The position numbers were made by a program, and so were the translations under genes. 64,000 nucleotides of DNA, from NCBI GenBank assembly GCA_016647705.1, contig CM028325.1:25071566-25135565 (forward strand). Direction: 5' to 3'. Origin of the DNA: Eucommia ulmoides. Lineage: Eukaryota > Streptophyta > Magnoliopsida > Garryales > Eucommiaceae. The notes below the pieces were generated by a model. It ran no database searches, had not been told where the DNA came from, and saw nothing but the letters and a program-made list of their open reading frames with translations. This document shows positions 46,110 to 57,974 of the stretch, in pieces; position 1 is the stretch's first letter; every line of letters begins with the position of its first letter.

Positions 46110-49100
46110 GCCGACGTCCTCGTCGGAGGGTGTTTGTCCCAATATTCGTTGAGATGTTTCTCAAACTGCCAGAGAGTAACGTCTTTCTCCCAGGTAGCAT
46201 CTACCTCGGTTGACCCTTTCTATTGAACCAGGAAATGGGTCCTTCGGTTTTTCTTGCTCATCCCTTCGATTTTGTGATCCAGGATTTTCTCAACGTCCTT
46301 CTCAAACTGTTTGCGGATTACAGGCGATGCTCACCTCGCCTGTTTCCTACCCAGATCCAGCAAGTCTTCGTTGTAAGGTTTTAGAAAACTTACATAGAAT
46401 GTGGGGTGGATCTTCAACCTGTCCGGTAACTTCAACCGGTAAGCAACGTTCCCAACTTTCTTGACCACTTCAAACGGTCCGTCATATTTCGGTATCAACC
46501 CTCGGTGTACCGTTTTGCTACTGATCTTCTTCCAAATCTGAGGAGTGAGCTTCAGCATCACTCGATCTCCGATTCGGAATTCCATCTCTCTGCGGTGTTG
46601 ATCCGCATACTTCTTCATTCTCCGGCTTGCCTTCGCTAAACTGTCCTTAGCCTCATCAATCAACTCCTGTTTTGCCCGAGCGAACTGATAAATAGCAGAA
46701 CAATTCCCACCGGTACGCTGTGCAGCCACCTCGTTTGGCGTTAGAGGTTGCTGCCCGTTTGCAATCTCAAACAGACTCATTCCCGTTGCTGACGATTTGT
46801 GCAAATTGTAACAGAATTGTGCACTGCCCAGCAACTCCACCCAATTCTTTTGGCTCGCCGTCACGTAATGTCGGAGATACTCCTCCAGCAATTGATTCAT
46901 CCGTTCGGTCTATCCATCCGTTTGTGGATGGTTTGCGGTGGAAAATTTCAGTTCGGCGCCCATCATATTAAATAGCACAGTCCAGAAACGTCCTGTGAAG
47001 CGAGTATCCCGGTCACTAATGATATCTTCAGGTAGCCCAAAGTATTTTACAACGTTTTTGTAAAATAATTTTGCCGCAATATCGGCAGGACATGCGTGGG
47101 GCGTGGGAATGAACACTGCATACTTGGAGAAACGATCAACAACAACAAAAATTGAACGCATACCGTCAACTTTTGGAAAACCAGAAATGAAGTCCATTGA
47201 AACGGACTGCCACGGTCTATCCGGTATCGGTAATGGTTGCAGCAATCCCGCTTCTTTCTTCTTCTCCAACTTGTCTTGTTGGCAAACAAGACAAGTTTTG
47301 ACATAGCTCTCTATGTTTTCCTCCATCTTCGGCCAGTAAAACGACCGAGATAACAAAGCATACATTCGTTCAACGCCGGGGTGACCTGCCCAATTTGTGT
47401 CGTGTGTCTCACGCAACAGTTCTCTCTTTAGCCCGCCTCCAGTCGGGACATAGGGCCGACTCCCCTTGGCGTACAACAACTCGTCTTCTACCCAAAACCT
47501 TCGGACAACGCCTTCATCAACTTTTTGTCGAAGTTTCTGGTAGGTAACGTCATGTGGAGACTGTTCCTTTATTTTCTGTAAGAAATCAGTTTCCACTCGT
47601 GAAATCGACGCGACATACTCCTGGACCTCCTTCCGGCTCAACGCATCAGCAACCAAGTTAGATTTTCCCGGTTTGTGCACCCAGGAAAAATCAAACTCCG
47701 CTAGAAATTGCTGTCACCGTGCTTGCTTCGGTGTCAATTTCTTTTGGGTCTTAAAGTAGGTGTTCGCCACGTTATCGGTCATCACAGTGAACTTCGTCCC
47801 CATTAGGTAGTGCCTCCAAGTAATAAGGCAGTGAACAACAGCCGTCATCTCTTTTTCGTGCGTTGAGTACCATTGCTCAGCATCCTTCAATTTTCTGCTC
47901 TCGTAGGCAATCGGGTGTCCTTTCTGCACTAAGACACCACCGATTGCTCTATCGGAAGCATTAGTCCACACCTCAAATGGCACTTCAAACTGAGGCAGTC
48001 TCAAAACGGGTTCCGCAGAAACCGCAGTTTTCAACCGATCAAACGCCTGTTGGCATTTCAACGTCCAATCCCACGTTGCGTCTTTTCTCAGCAAGTCCGT
48101 CAGTGGACTCACCTTTTTCGAGTATCCCTGTATGAACTTACGGTAGTAATTCGCAAGTCCGACAAATGATCGTAGTTCTGCAACCTTCTTTGGTACAGCC
48201 CAATCAACGATGGCCTGCACCTTGCGTTCATCCATACGCACCCTTCCTTGGCTCACCCAGTGTCCAAGAAACATGACTCCTTCACGGCAGAACTCACACT
48301 TCTCTTTTTTCACGTACAAATGGTTCCCCCTCAGCCTAGAGAGAACCATTCTTAAATGCCCCACATGATCTTCTAGCGTTTCGCTATAGATCACTATATC
48401 GTCAAGATAGACAACCACAAAATGGTCCAAAAATTCGTACAACACATCGTTCATCAGATTACAAAATGTGGCAGGGGCATTGGTTAAGCCAAATGGCATA
48501 ACCAGAAACTCATAAGAACCATACCGGGTTACACATGCCGTTTTTGGTTCGTCACCGGCTGCAATCCGAACCTGCCAGTAACCCGACCTCAGGTCCAACT
48601 TCGTAAAGAACTTGGCTTTCGCAAGACGATCAAACAAGTCAGCAACGTTTGGTATAGGATACTTGTTCTTGATCGTCACCTTATTCAGCGCTCGGTAGTC
48701 GACACACATACGCAGTGAGCCATCAGCTTTCTTCTGAAATAAAACCGGTGCACCATACGGCGCTTTTGACGGTTTTATATATCCAGCATCCAGAAGCTCT
48801 CCAATCTGTTTCCAAAGTTCAGCCAACTCCGATGGAGACATCCGGTAAGGGGCTTGGGCAGTAGGTCTCGCTCCGGGTTCCAACTCGATCTTATGATCAA
48901 CAGCTCGCCTAGGAAGAAGGGTCTTTGGAAGTTCAGGAGGCATTACGTCGCTGAACTCATCCAGAATTTCAATCATAGCATCGTGGACTTTGGTCATCAG
49001 ATCGGGTTTGATTTCAATTAGCGCAGCAAGGTAAGTATCCTCACTGTGCCTCAATCCCGACATCACCTGTAAAGCCGACAGCATACTGACTTTTCTTTTC

Positions 49101-49796
49101 CCTTCCTTCTTGGTCTGTTCACGTTCAACAGCATGAACAAATGTAGGCCGCTCCTCATCTGCAATCAGCAAGCCCCCGAGATAAGGTATCACTGCTACTT
49201 TGGTCGTTACCAGAAATTCCATTCCTAGGATGACGTCGAAATCATCCAAAGGTATCGCCATCAAGTTCACTCTTCCTTGCCACGTACCAATCTTCAATTC
49301 GGCACAAGCTAACCCACGAATGGGTCTAGCTTCTGAATTCACCGCTTTGATTCGATTAGGACTTTCCACCAGTCCTAATTTGAGGTTCTCAACTTCACGA
49401 TCCGCAACAAAGTTGTGTGTAGCACCGGTATCTACCATCGCTAGCAAATCACAACCGTTTATCACCGCCTTTACATACAGCAAACTACGTTGCTGTGTTG
49501 GTGACTTCTCAGCACGAAGTGCGCTAAGGATTTGTAACGGGTTGACTCGTGTACGAGGCTCTTCCCCATCATCTCCCGAGTCATCAGCAACAATTACACT
49601 AATCTTTTCCTTCTTTGGACAGTCTCTCATTCGGTGTGGTCCGTTGCACAGAAAACACCCCTGGTTCCTATTATCCTTGAACCGGGATGGTCCCTCACCC
49701 TTGGTTTTGAATTGGGAGTCTCCAGCGCTTCCCTACTTCTTTGCATCAAGGGCCTTATTCTTCCCGTCTTTCGAACCACCATATCTGTCTTTGCCT
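46110..49796 (-). pseudogene. gag(3')-pol of the minus-strand chromovirus, nearly intact
   Basis: One frame runs from about 49,796 to 46,331 with only three in-frame stops (49,733; 47,714, at a Trp position; 46,910, at a Gln position). Order: CCHC knuckle [16 protein letters not shown] (about 49,620-49,660); protease [14 protein letters not shown] with [36 protein letters not shown] core (seen as [12 protein letters not shown]) and YLDDIVIYS; RNase H with [11 protein letters not shown]2C2 zinc motif (H..H..TCLVCQQDK); integrase MDFISGFPK, IISDRDTRF and HPQTDG. After a frameshift near 46,320, a chromodomain follows (VEKILDHKIEGMSKKNRRTH, then TEVDATWEKDVTLW). The low damage suggests a younger insertion than the Tekay-like copy. 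Confidence 0.9.
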
Positions 49797-50322
49797 AGTA
49801 GCCAAGCACCTCGATGCCGTCGGAATATAAATCCATCAGGAGATGCAAGTGACACTAATAATGGTCGAGTTTGGGCCCACCTAGTGGAGGGTCCAGTGCC
49901 AATGATGATCGTGGACGTGGACGTGGAGGTGGAGGAGACACTACTAGATCGCCATATCGTGGAAAGGTCGGAATGGTTGAATTTGCAGGCATTATGGAAG
50001 TTGGTGATATTAATAAGCCACGAAGACATTATATATCTAGTAATGTGATTGGGTCAAGAAAACGTTCAAATCCTCAAATTCCGATTCACATGATGACATG
50101 ACAAACTGCTTTGGTCAGCTTGGAATTGAAGTTGGAGAATATGGATATCAAGGGGATAGTTATCATCATTGGCCTTGCCACCACCGTATCGTTATCCATA
50201 TCCTTATCCCTCGTATTACTTTTCACAACCACATCACATTTATTAGTCGTTGTCACATTATATGGATATAGGTCCTTTGGGATACTCACAACACCCTGCT
50301 ACTGGATACCTATATGCACCAT

Positions 50323-50859
50323 CAGTGTTTTAAAAACCAGACCGGATCAGCTAGTTAGACTGGTTGAAGCGTCACCCGGGGCTATTTCTGGTCTGGTACC
50401 GCCAAAAACTGTTGTAAATCAAAAACCGTTGAACCAGCAGATTCGGACCGGTTCAACCACCGAACCGCTAAACTGGAATGAACCTTGGCGAACCGGCCGG
50501 GTTTTTTACTTCTCCCATTTGTATAAATAGTTTCCCCCAAAAAAACCTAATATCCCAATAGCCCCTGACCTGATTCAGTGCTTCCACTACCGATCGGTGA
50601 TCTCTCAAGTCTACACCTTTCGATATTTTATGCAGTTCCGATCTCAACCATTTGAAGACGACGAACCTTGTGCAGCTTGCCTCCAAAGACGACGAACCTT
50701 GTGTAGTAATGGTTATGCCGATTGCTGGGGGTTAGCAATTGTGTGGAGGTGTTTTGGTTGAAAAGTGAAAAGTAAAGATAGAGTAGTGTGTGACCATCTC
50801 TCTAGGAAAGTGAGCTCTCTTTTATTTTAAAAATATCAATTAGAAATTAATTAGAATGG

Positions 50860-50911
<52 letters not shown>

Positions 50912-50969
50912 AAAATACAAAAAAAAAACAGAAAAATATATTTTTTACATGAAGAAATTTATGGAAAAA

Positions 50970-51019
<50 letters not shown>

Positions 51020-51125
51020 TAATGACGTAATTATGACGTCCTGGTTCAACCGCGGTTCGCCTACCAGTGACCCGTGACCCAGTAACTTTTCTGGTTCGAT
51101 ATCCGGTCCGGTTTTTAAAACATTG
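50323..51125. mobile_element. hAT-type MITE with two TA microsatellites, 803 bp
   Basis: Terminal repeats cagtgttttaaaaaccag and, inverted, caatgttttaaaaaccgg. The inner arms are rich in ccggtt/aaccgg. Target duplication tgcaccat (50315-50322) / tgcaccac (51126-51133), 7 of 8. Copy A of the hAT has the uninterrupted 'tgcaccaccacctactta' at this point, confirming insertion into copy B. TA runs lie at about 50861-50903 and 50979-51011. Confidence 0.85.
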
Positions 51126-51789
51126 TGCACCACCACCTACTTATCAATAAAGTGTCCCTCCAAATCAAGAGAGCACTAGTTTTGATAACTACAAACAAAG
51201 AGGAGAATCTAGTTCTAGTGGCAAAACCATTTATGATCATTGCACCTTTAATTACTTTGGTGCATATGGTGATGCGAAACAAAATCAGAGTGGTGATATG
51301 ACAATACCGATTATAAACAGGCTTCACACAATTCGTTTTAGTATTGACCATTGAGTGTAATGTTATAACTATGATGATATGATGTACAATTTACTCTTTT
51401 ATTATGTTTGCATAACATATTTTTAATTAAATGTTATGCGTCCTCTCATTCTTCATTCTTTTAAGATTGTTCACTACAATAGTTTCTAATTTCTATTTTT
51501 CGTCTTTTTATATTTTTAATGTGTTGTATATATAGTTAAATGTCATCGTATCTATTGAATTTATTAAAGATTAAATGAGTAGAACAATTTCAATTATTGA
51601 ATTTTTGAGGATTCCTTAATGACTTTAAAAAATTCACAACTGTTACGGCCGATTCCCATTATGGACAAGTCAATACCCTCGATATTGTTACATCGCAACC
51701 AAAACTGTTATGTAACCCAATACCGCGATTTAAAGCCTTGGTCGTATTTCTTCAGTCATATTTTTATAACGCCAATCCATGGCTATAGG

Positions 51790-53261
51790 AAAAGAAAAAA
51801 ATACTCATTTCTCGCGATCAAAATACACCGGCTCAGCGTGTCACGAGCATGCTAGTGAACTGGAAGAATTTTCATGCTTGGTCTTGTTTGTTTCGCCGCT
51901 ACTTAGGTAGAAAACACAAGACTAGGTGGATTCTAGAAAATAAGCCCCAACCGACTAAAACCAATGCTAGTTTTGCTCAGTGGGATGCCGACAACTGTAT
52001 CATCATGGGATGGATGTTCAACTCCTTGGAGGACTGAATTTACCACGTGTTCAATTTCCACGACACAGTTTATAGGTTATGGATTGCCTTGATGAGGATG
52101 CATGTTCATGCCCGTTACTATTCACAAATATTTGAGATCCATTGAGAGATTACTCATGCCTCCCAAGCAATCTTGGGTAAGTCGGTTGCCGATACTTTGA
52201 GTATCTCCAGATTAGATGGAAGGAGTTGGCTCAATATGAACCCGAGTATTTTCCCAATGATGCTGGTATTGAATCTAAGCGCCTCAATCACCATCAAACT
52301 TATGAATTTCTGATGGATTTAAAAACATGAATTTCAGAACCTTCAAATACAGATTTTGATACATCCCTGATGCCTTCTTTATACACAGGGAATTTGCAAC
52401 TATGGATGGTGATGATCAACGGTGCCTTTTCCTAGCACATGAACAGATGGTCTTCGATTCTCCTTCAGGTTCCCGTCCATCAGGTAACCGGCCATATAGT
52501 TAGCATTATCGCAAGACTGGTCATCTCATTGATTGGTGCTTTGACCTCCATCAAGAGTTAAAGCAATAGCACCCCCAAAACGCAGGTGGCGGAAAAGGAA
52601 GAGGTACTTCTCGTAGTAGTGTTGTGGCTGAAATGGCATCTACATTTGCTCCACCATAACTTACTTCTGCCCCACTAGATTATAGACAGCTTCAATCCCA
52701 CATTGTTCAGCTGCATCTCCACTTGGGCTTGACTCCTTCCTCCAGTCCCCTGGTTGTTCTTTCAACAGGTAATCGTATCCTTCTTCATGTATGTCAAACC
52801 ACCCAACTTGGATTTTGGATTCCGGGACCAATAACCACATAACTAGTAAGCTATCAACCTTTATCTTCCTTGTTACTCCCATTAACCAATATGTTCGTAT
52901 TACCGATGAGACCTCTATCCCCATTTATAATCAGGGAGACGTCTGCTTATCTTCAGATATAGCCCACCACTCGGTTTACTATATTCTTGATTTTGTCTAT
53001 AATCTTTTATTTGTTAGTCGTCTTGCAAATAATCATTATTTTTTGCAGGCTCTAACTTCGAAGAATTTTAGCAGAGGATATGACCGCGACGGACTATTAC
53101 TTTGGTGACCTTCCAAAGTACATTTGTTTAGTGCCAAAGCTTATGTATGTTCCTTTAAAACTTTAGTCTTGTGGCATGCTGATGGAGATCGACCAAGGCC
53201 ACCGCTTTGAACTTATGTATGGCAGAGACGGAAAAATTATTAGTCTCTTTTCCTTCAATAG
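51790..53261 (+). pseudogene. Ty1/copia element, gag to protease (left part, degenerate)
   Basis: Frames with copia gag character: LVNWKNFHAWSCLFRRYLGR, WILENKPQPTKTNASFAQWD, IIMGWMFNSLED, then broken pieces resembling the usual LGKSVADYF-type gag core (52160-52420). The protease-like WILDSGTNNHIT (about 52806-52841) and a GAG-pre-integrase-like NLLFVSRLANNH follow. Many stops. No 5' LTR: the left side joins the end of hAT copy B. The element continues at 57975. Confidence 0.75.
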
Positions 53262-53866
53262 TTAATTATATTTATAGCTAATAAAGTAACCATTAAGTAG
53301 TTGTTATTCTTATTTTGTCAAGTAACCATTATTCTTATTTTGGTAAATAGCCGTTAAGTAGCAGTTATTGTTTTCCTATATAATGAAGTTTTATAGTAAT
53401 AGAATTATTTGAGCAATAATCTTTTCTTTTCTTTTATTATTAGTTTTTATTTTATTTTTTTCAATTGGTTTCCTTCATCAATTTGGTATTCAAATCTCAC
53501 TTTGATCCTTCACGCTTCGCGTGCAAACCAAAACCCTAGCCACCACAGATCAGAAAACTCTAGCCACCATCAATTAGCCTAGCCACGTTCTGCTACAAAA
53601 GCCCAACGATCCAGATCCAGCAGCCACTACTCCGGAGATAAGCTCATCATACCTCTATGAGCCCTCGCCGGCGTTGGCCAACCTTTGCCAGACCTCGAAA
53701 GGCATGTTCCAGCCCTTCATGGTCCCTCACCGGAGCTTCACGGCACCCCAAGTCTGCTCCAGATTCCATCCATAGTGGGTGCCGGTCGCTTTGTGCCCTA
53801 GGCACGGTCTATAAGTCTTACTATACTTAATATATATATATAAAATGAAAAACTGGGAATAAAACT

Positions 53867-53869
<3 letters not shown>

Positions 53870-53894
<25 letters not shown>
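53870..53894. repeat. (TA)n microsatellite in the gag-protease element leader
   Basis: A TA run followed by (AAAAT)n-like sequence to about 54010, in the untranslated leader. Confidence 0.85.
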
Positions 53895-53900
<6 letters not shown>

Positions 53901-54150
53901 ATAAAATAAAATAAAATAAAAACTAAAATAAAATTTATATTAAAAAAAAAAAGAAATAAATTAAAAAAAAACACATAAATAAAATTAAAAAAAATAAAAC
54001 AGAAATAACTTTTTTAAAAAAAGGCAAATTATTTCTATTTTCTAGTCGCATTAGTACCCAATTGCATTATTTTCTTTCATGACAGATATAACATTGTAGT
54101 ACTTCCATTACGAATATTTGGGGCCTTAATATCATCACTTTATAATCCAC

Positions 54151-56402
54151 TCCATGACTATTCGAGACCTAGAAACTTCTCAGAAGTCTATTCGACAAGA
54201 ATTCCAAACCATGCACGAAACTGTGGCTAATCTTCAAAATTCCATAAACCACCTTTAAAATTCTGTTAACCACCTTAGAGAGGAAGTGAACCAAAATTGA
54301 GATAATTTATATACCGACCTCCATAAGCGACAAACTGAATTCCAAGGAGATCCGTATTGAGTTAGGTAGCCTAATCACTCAACTAGTTTAGCAACACATA
54401 AACCATGGTGCTACTAGACACATGGAAAAACAACCAGTACGGGAACGTAGAGTGGAGTCTAATTTTTCTCATCATAACGAAAATTTACCATCCCCCCACT
54501 CACTGTCGACCGCTCCTAAAGTTCTAAATTCAAGTTCTTCACCAAACTTAGCTCCTTCCCACAGTCACCCTGAGCAAGGCACGAATGAAATAGAAGGTAG
54601 GCACAGGAATTTTGGTAGAAAATTTCCCCATAGCCCCTAAGTATCCATTTGATGAGGCTCCAAAATTTTTAGATGAAGTGTACCCCAATGAAGGGGACAC
54701 CTTTGGCTATCCTAGACCAATATGAGCTCAGGGTAGACCCCATCAATCTCGCTTTGACCATGATGATATTACTAAAAAGGTGACGGTTGATGTTTCTAGT
54801 TATGATGGAACTCTAAACCCTAACACTTTCTTAGATTGGCTAAATGATTTGGAGGATTATTTTGAATGGTATGAGATGTTAGATAACCATAGGGTAAGAT
54901 TTGCCAAAATGGAAGTTATTGGGTCTGCTAAGAGATATTGGCAAGGTGTCCAAAGAAACATGGAACGAATAGGAGAGACACCTATCACCCCTTGGGAGAA
55001 CATGAAACGTCGGCTAAAAGAAAAGTACCTCCCGACATGTTATATGCAACAACTAATGAACCAATGGCTCAACCTTAAGCAGTTGTCCTCTAGCGTATCT
55101 GATTATGTAGCCTGATTTGAGGAATTAATGTAGAGGTGTGACATTGATCAGGCATCATGGGTTTGTGTCATCATATTCATTAATGGGTGAGGTTTTGATA
55201 TTCAAAGAGAAGTCTTTCTCCATTCACCAGAATCATTAGACGAGGCATATCATAAGGCTCTAGAAATAGAGAGGTTCTCTAGGTTTCCCGATCAGAGAAG
55301 AGTAACTTCTCAAATAGGAGGATCAAATCATTCTAGATTTGCACCTTTTAAGAAATCATGTGGGACCAATCAATCACAACCTGTCTTCGTAGCACTAAAG
55401 AGTAGCTACAACCCCAGTCGCATGCGACCAAGAACTTCTAGGACAAGCTCTAATCCAGTAATCCTAGTCAAAGTATCCACCAGAGACCTAGTACGACCAA
55501 AACTAGAGATTTCTCCTCCGTAGAATGTCACAATTGTCATGGTATAGGTCACTTTGCATCGCGTTGCCCACATCGAACCTTGATAATAGGTGTTGAAGAG
55601 GTAGAACCCCTAGATGAGGAGGAAGTTAACCAAGTAGTAGAACCTTTAGAACCATCGAAAGCGGGGGAAGAACTATGAGGTGTATCACTACTAAACCTAT
55701 TGATTATATGATGCCTGGAAACGTACTGGTATCTTTCACACTTATGTCAAGTGTAGGGATAGAGTTTATAAGTTGGTTATCGATGGAGGAAGCTCAATGA
55801 ATGACATATCCAAGTACGTTATTGCTAGGTTAAAACTCAAAATTGACCCACATCCTCACCCCTATGGGATTGCCCGGGTAAATAAGACCTCATTACCTGT
55901 TTCTGAGACTTGTTTGGTACCAATCAAGATGGGTGACTACTCCACACAAATTTTATGTGATGTTTTACCTGTGGATGTTACTCATGTTCTCTTAGGTCGT
56001 CCATGGCTCTATGATGTGGACACGAAAAACTTTGGTAGAGACAATACTCATGTCTTTCAGCATGCTGGCAAAAACATCATTTTAAAACCCGCCAAACCCA
56101 ACCCAAAAAAAATCCAAACAAAGAATGAGTCTTCTTCTCAAAACACCTTTAAGAATGAATTTCCAAGCTTATCCCGTCAGAAGTTTGAGCATGAGAGTAA
56201 GAACTCAGACATCCTATTGACATTAGTGGGAAAAGAGGAAATATGCTTTCCTCCTGAGACAAGTGTCAATCTCCCGGAAGAGGTCACCACCTTGTTAGGG
56301 GAGTTTCACGACGTGACAACTAAAGAAAACCCTAAAGAATTACCACCTATGAGGGACATTCAGCTAATTATATTTATAGCTAATAAAATAGCCATTAAGT
56401 AG
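54151..56402 (+). pseudogene. gag-protease polyprotein of the non-autonomous LTR element
   Basis: It begins MTIRDLETSQKSIRQEFQTM (54151), a coiled-coil-like N-terminus with stops. A gag core (SSYDGTLNPNTFLDWLNDLE ... RYWQGVQ ... KRRLKEKYLP ... LKQLSSSVSDYVA) spans 54780-55115. A CCHC knuckle CHNCHGIGHFASRC lies at about 55530, and an aspartic protease-like domain with VIDGGSSMNDI (55773; Gly replaces the usual Ser/Thr after the catalytic Asp) and HVLLGRPWLYD follows. The frame then ends in a Lys-rich tail and the LTR. RT, RNase H and integrase are absent. Several stops break gag. Confidence 0.8.
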
Positions 56403-56481
56403 TCGTTATTCTTATTTTGTCAAGTAGCCGTTAAAGTAACCGTTATTCTTATTTTGGTAAGTAGTCGTTAAAGTAGCCGTT

Positions 56482-57798
56482 TGTTAGACCCTAAAATGCT
56501 GGAGGACCAAACAGCACCGACTTGGTGCGATTTACTACCGGACATGGTGCATACGGCACGGATGGGTTCGTTGGCAAAAAGGGCACCAACTTGGTGCCTG
56601 TCGGTGGGCAGCAGCGTTGTAGCACAACACCGGCAGGTGTTGGGCAGAGTGGAAGACCTCGGTGCGGGACCGAGGCAAAATGGTGCAATGTAGGTGCAAC
56701 TCTACGTTGTAAACAGTGTCATGGACGTGGCAACATACGTTGGAGGAGCGGGGAGGCGCTGGACCAAGCTGTTGGGCAGGCGGTGGCAAAACGGTGTTGT
56801 TGTTGGGTAACGTGGACGCACGTTGGCAGAGGTTGCTGATAATGGGGTTTTCGTGGGGAGTCACGGGACCAAAGGAAGATCTCGGTGCGGTACCGAGGTA
56901 AAATGGTGCAACGGAGGCGCAACGATACGTGGTAAACAGTGTCATGTGTGCGGCGTGGCAGACTGTTGGGAACGACGGTGCATTTTGGTGCGAAAAATGC
57001 ATACGGCGTTGGGACGGCGTTGGGCAGAACGATGCAACAAAACAGAACGTAGGCGCAACACTACATTTTGGGCAGAGTCATGTAGGAGCATGACGCACCG
57101 TTGGGCGGCGGTGCATTCTGGTGTGGAAATAACACACGGAACGTTGGCAGTCGTTGGGCGTAACGACACATTCCGGCCATGCAGCGGCGTGGAAAAACGT
57201 TGGGGAACGTTAGCAGATTATGGGACGAGATGGCAACGGGCAGACGTTGGGACGGTGCAAAAACGCTGGAAGAATGCTGAGCTTGTGAGCTGATGGACTA
57301 GTGGTTTCCAGACATATGCAGGGCATGTGCGAGCAGTTCTGAGCAGTTCTTGGGCGGTTTTGGTTGGTTTTCAGACAGGAAAACAAACTCCTGTGGTGTT
57401 GACATGTGTCCGGACAGGTGTCGGTAGTCTGCCTATGCAGTTGGGGCTGTCAGCTGCTGTCTTCTCCTATAAATTGTGTTGTTTTGGTCTGTTTTTGGAG
57501 GCTGAATGCATTCCTGCGGATTTTACAGACCAAGTGTTGTAATTGGGTCCTTGTAACCGGAGTTTATAAATACAAGGTTGGGTTTTCCCGTAATACGTGT
57601 GCGTACTGTTGCGTGGGTGCGTTTCGGTAGTGTTTCGGTGTATTCCCGTTGTATTTCGTTACAGGAATGTGTGTGTTTACAATCTGTCGGTGTAATTCCG
57701 TTGTGAGGCAATGCATTCACCGTGGGCTGACTGATTGTGCCAACGATCAGGCCATCACTTGGTTTAAAATTGGTACTGAAAATTTTAACTGGGTAACA
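56482..57798 (+). mobile_element. Solo LTR of the chromovirus family, 1317 bp, perfect 5-bp duplication
   Basis: It starts TGTTAGACCCTAAAATG and ends AACTGGGTAACA, flanked by ccgtt at 56477-56481 and 57799-57803. It interrupts the 3' LTR of the gag-protease element. The start and the last 100 bp match the LTR at 45232-46089, and a TATA-like cctataaattg lies near 57467. GC-rich inside, with a long direct repeat (about 56,655-56,730 and 56,878-56,955: 'cggtgcgg-accgagg', 'aaaatggtgcaa', 'gtaaacagtgtcatg'). Confidence 0.92.
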
Positions 57799-57974
57799 CC
57801 GTTCTTCTTATTTTGTTAAGTAACCGTTAAAATAACCGTTATTGTTTGCTATATAATGAGGTTTTATCGTAATAGAAAGACACATTTGATTAATTGATTA
57901 TTGAATTATTTGAGCAAGAATCTTTTTTTATTATTAGTTTTTATTTTATTTTTTTCAATTGACCTCCTTCATCA

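Larger units (their letters stand above)
45232..49796 (-). mobile_element. Ty3/gypsy chromovirus, minus strand, lacking 5' LTR and most of gag
   Basis: The 3' LTR is 45232-46089 and the polyprotein extends to about 49,796, where hAT sequence resumes ('tagtagccaagcacctc'). A purine-rich ggtgggggtgg lies just upstream of the LTR on the minus strand. The missing 5' part and the missing hAT segment imply one deletion over the junction. Confidence 0.88.
43690..51740 (+). mobile_element. hAT transposon copy B, split by two later insertions
   Basis: Plus strand. Left part 43,690-45,231 and right part 49,797-51,740. The right terminus gcgatttaaagccttg (51740) is the inverted counterpart of copy A's end. 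The right part repeats copy A's tail (GGGGDTTRSPYRGKVGM at about 49,930, ISSNVIGSRKRS, and GNTIY-like GKTIYDH near 51,220). The region is interrupted by a minus-strand chromovirus (45,232-49,796) and a hAT-type MITE (50,323-51,125). The coding section between EWWIHYG and the C-terminal tail, holding the dimerisation domain, is missing at the chromovirus junction. Confidence 0.8.
53262..57974 (+). mobile_element. LTR retrotransposon with gag and protease only, inserted in the copia element
   Basis: The 5' LTR is 53262-53480 and the 3' LTR 56365-57974, the latter interrupted by a solo LTR. Both start 'taattatatttatagctaat' and end 'ccttcatca'. A primer-site-like 'tttggtattcaaa' follows the 5' LTR at 53483. 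Coding is limited to gag, a zinc knuckle and a protease, and the 3' LTR follows without RT or integrase, as in non-autonomous gag-bearing LTR elements. The flanking copia sequence resumes on the right with AHLGHGNFQYL-type GAG-pre-integrase sequence. No clear target duplication. Confidence 0.75.

Noticed and set aside
49200..50048. Long plus-strand frame of 282 codons
   Set aside because: For most of its length it is the antisense of the minus-strand gag-pol, and its end runs out of frame into the hAT tail. No domain of its own.
56522..57293. Several frames of 100-156 codons on both strands in a GC-rich block
   Set aside because: They lie within the solo LTR (ends and 5-bp duplication seen). 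The lack of stops comes from GC-rich repeats, not from coding.
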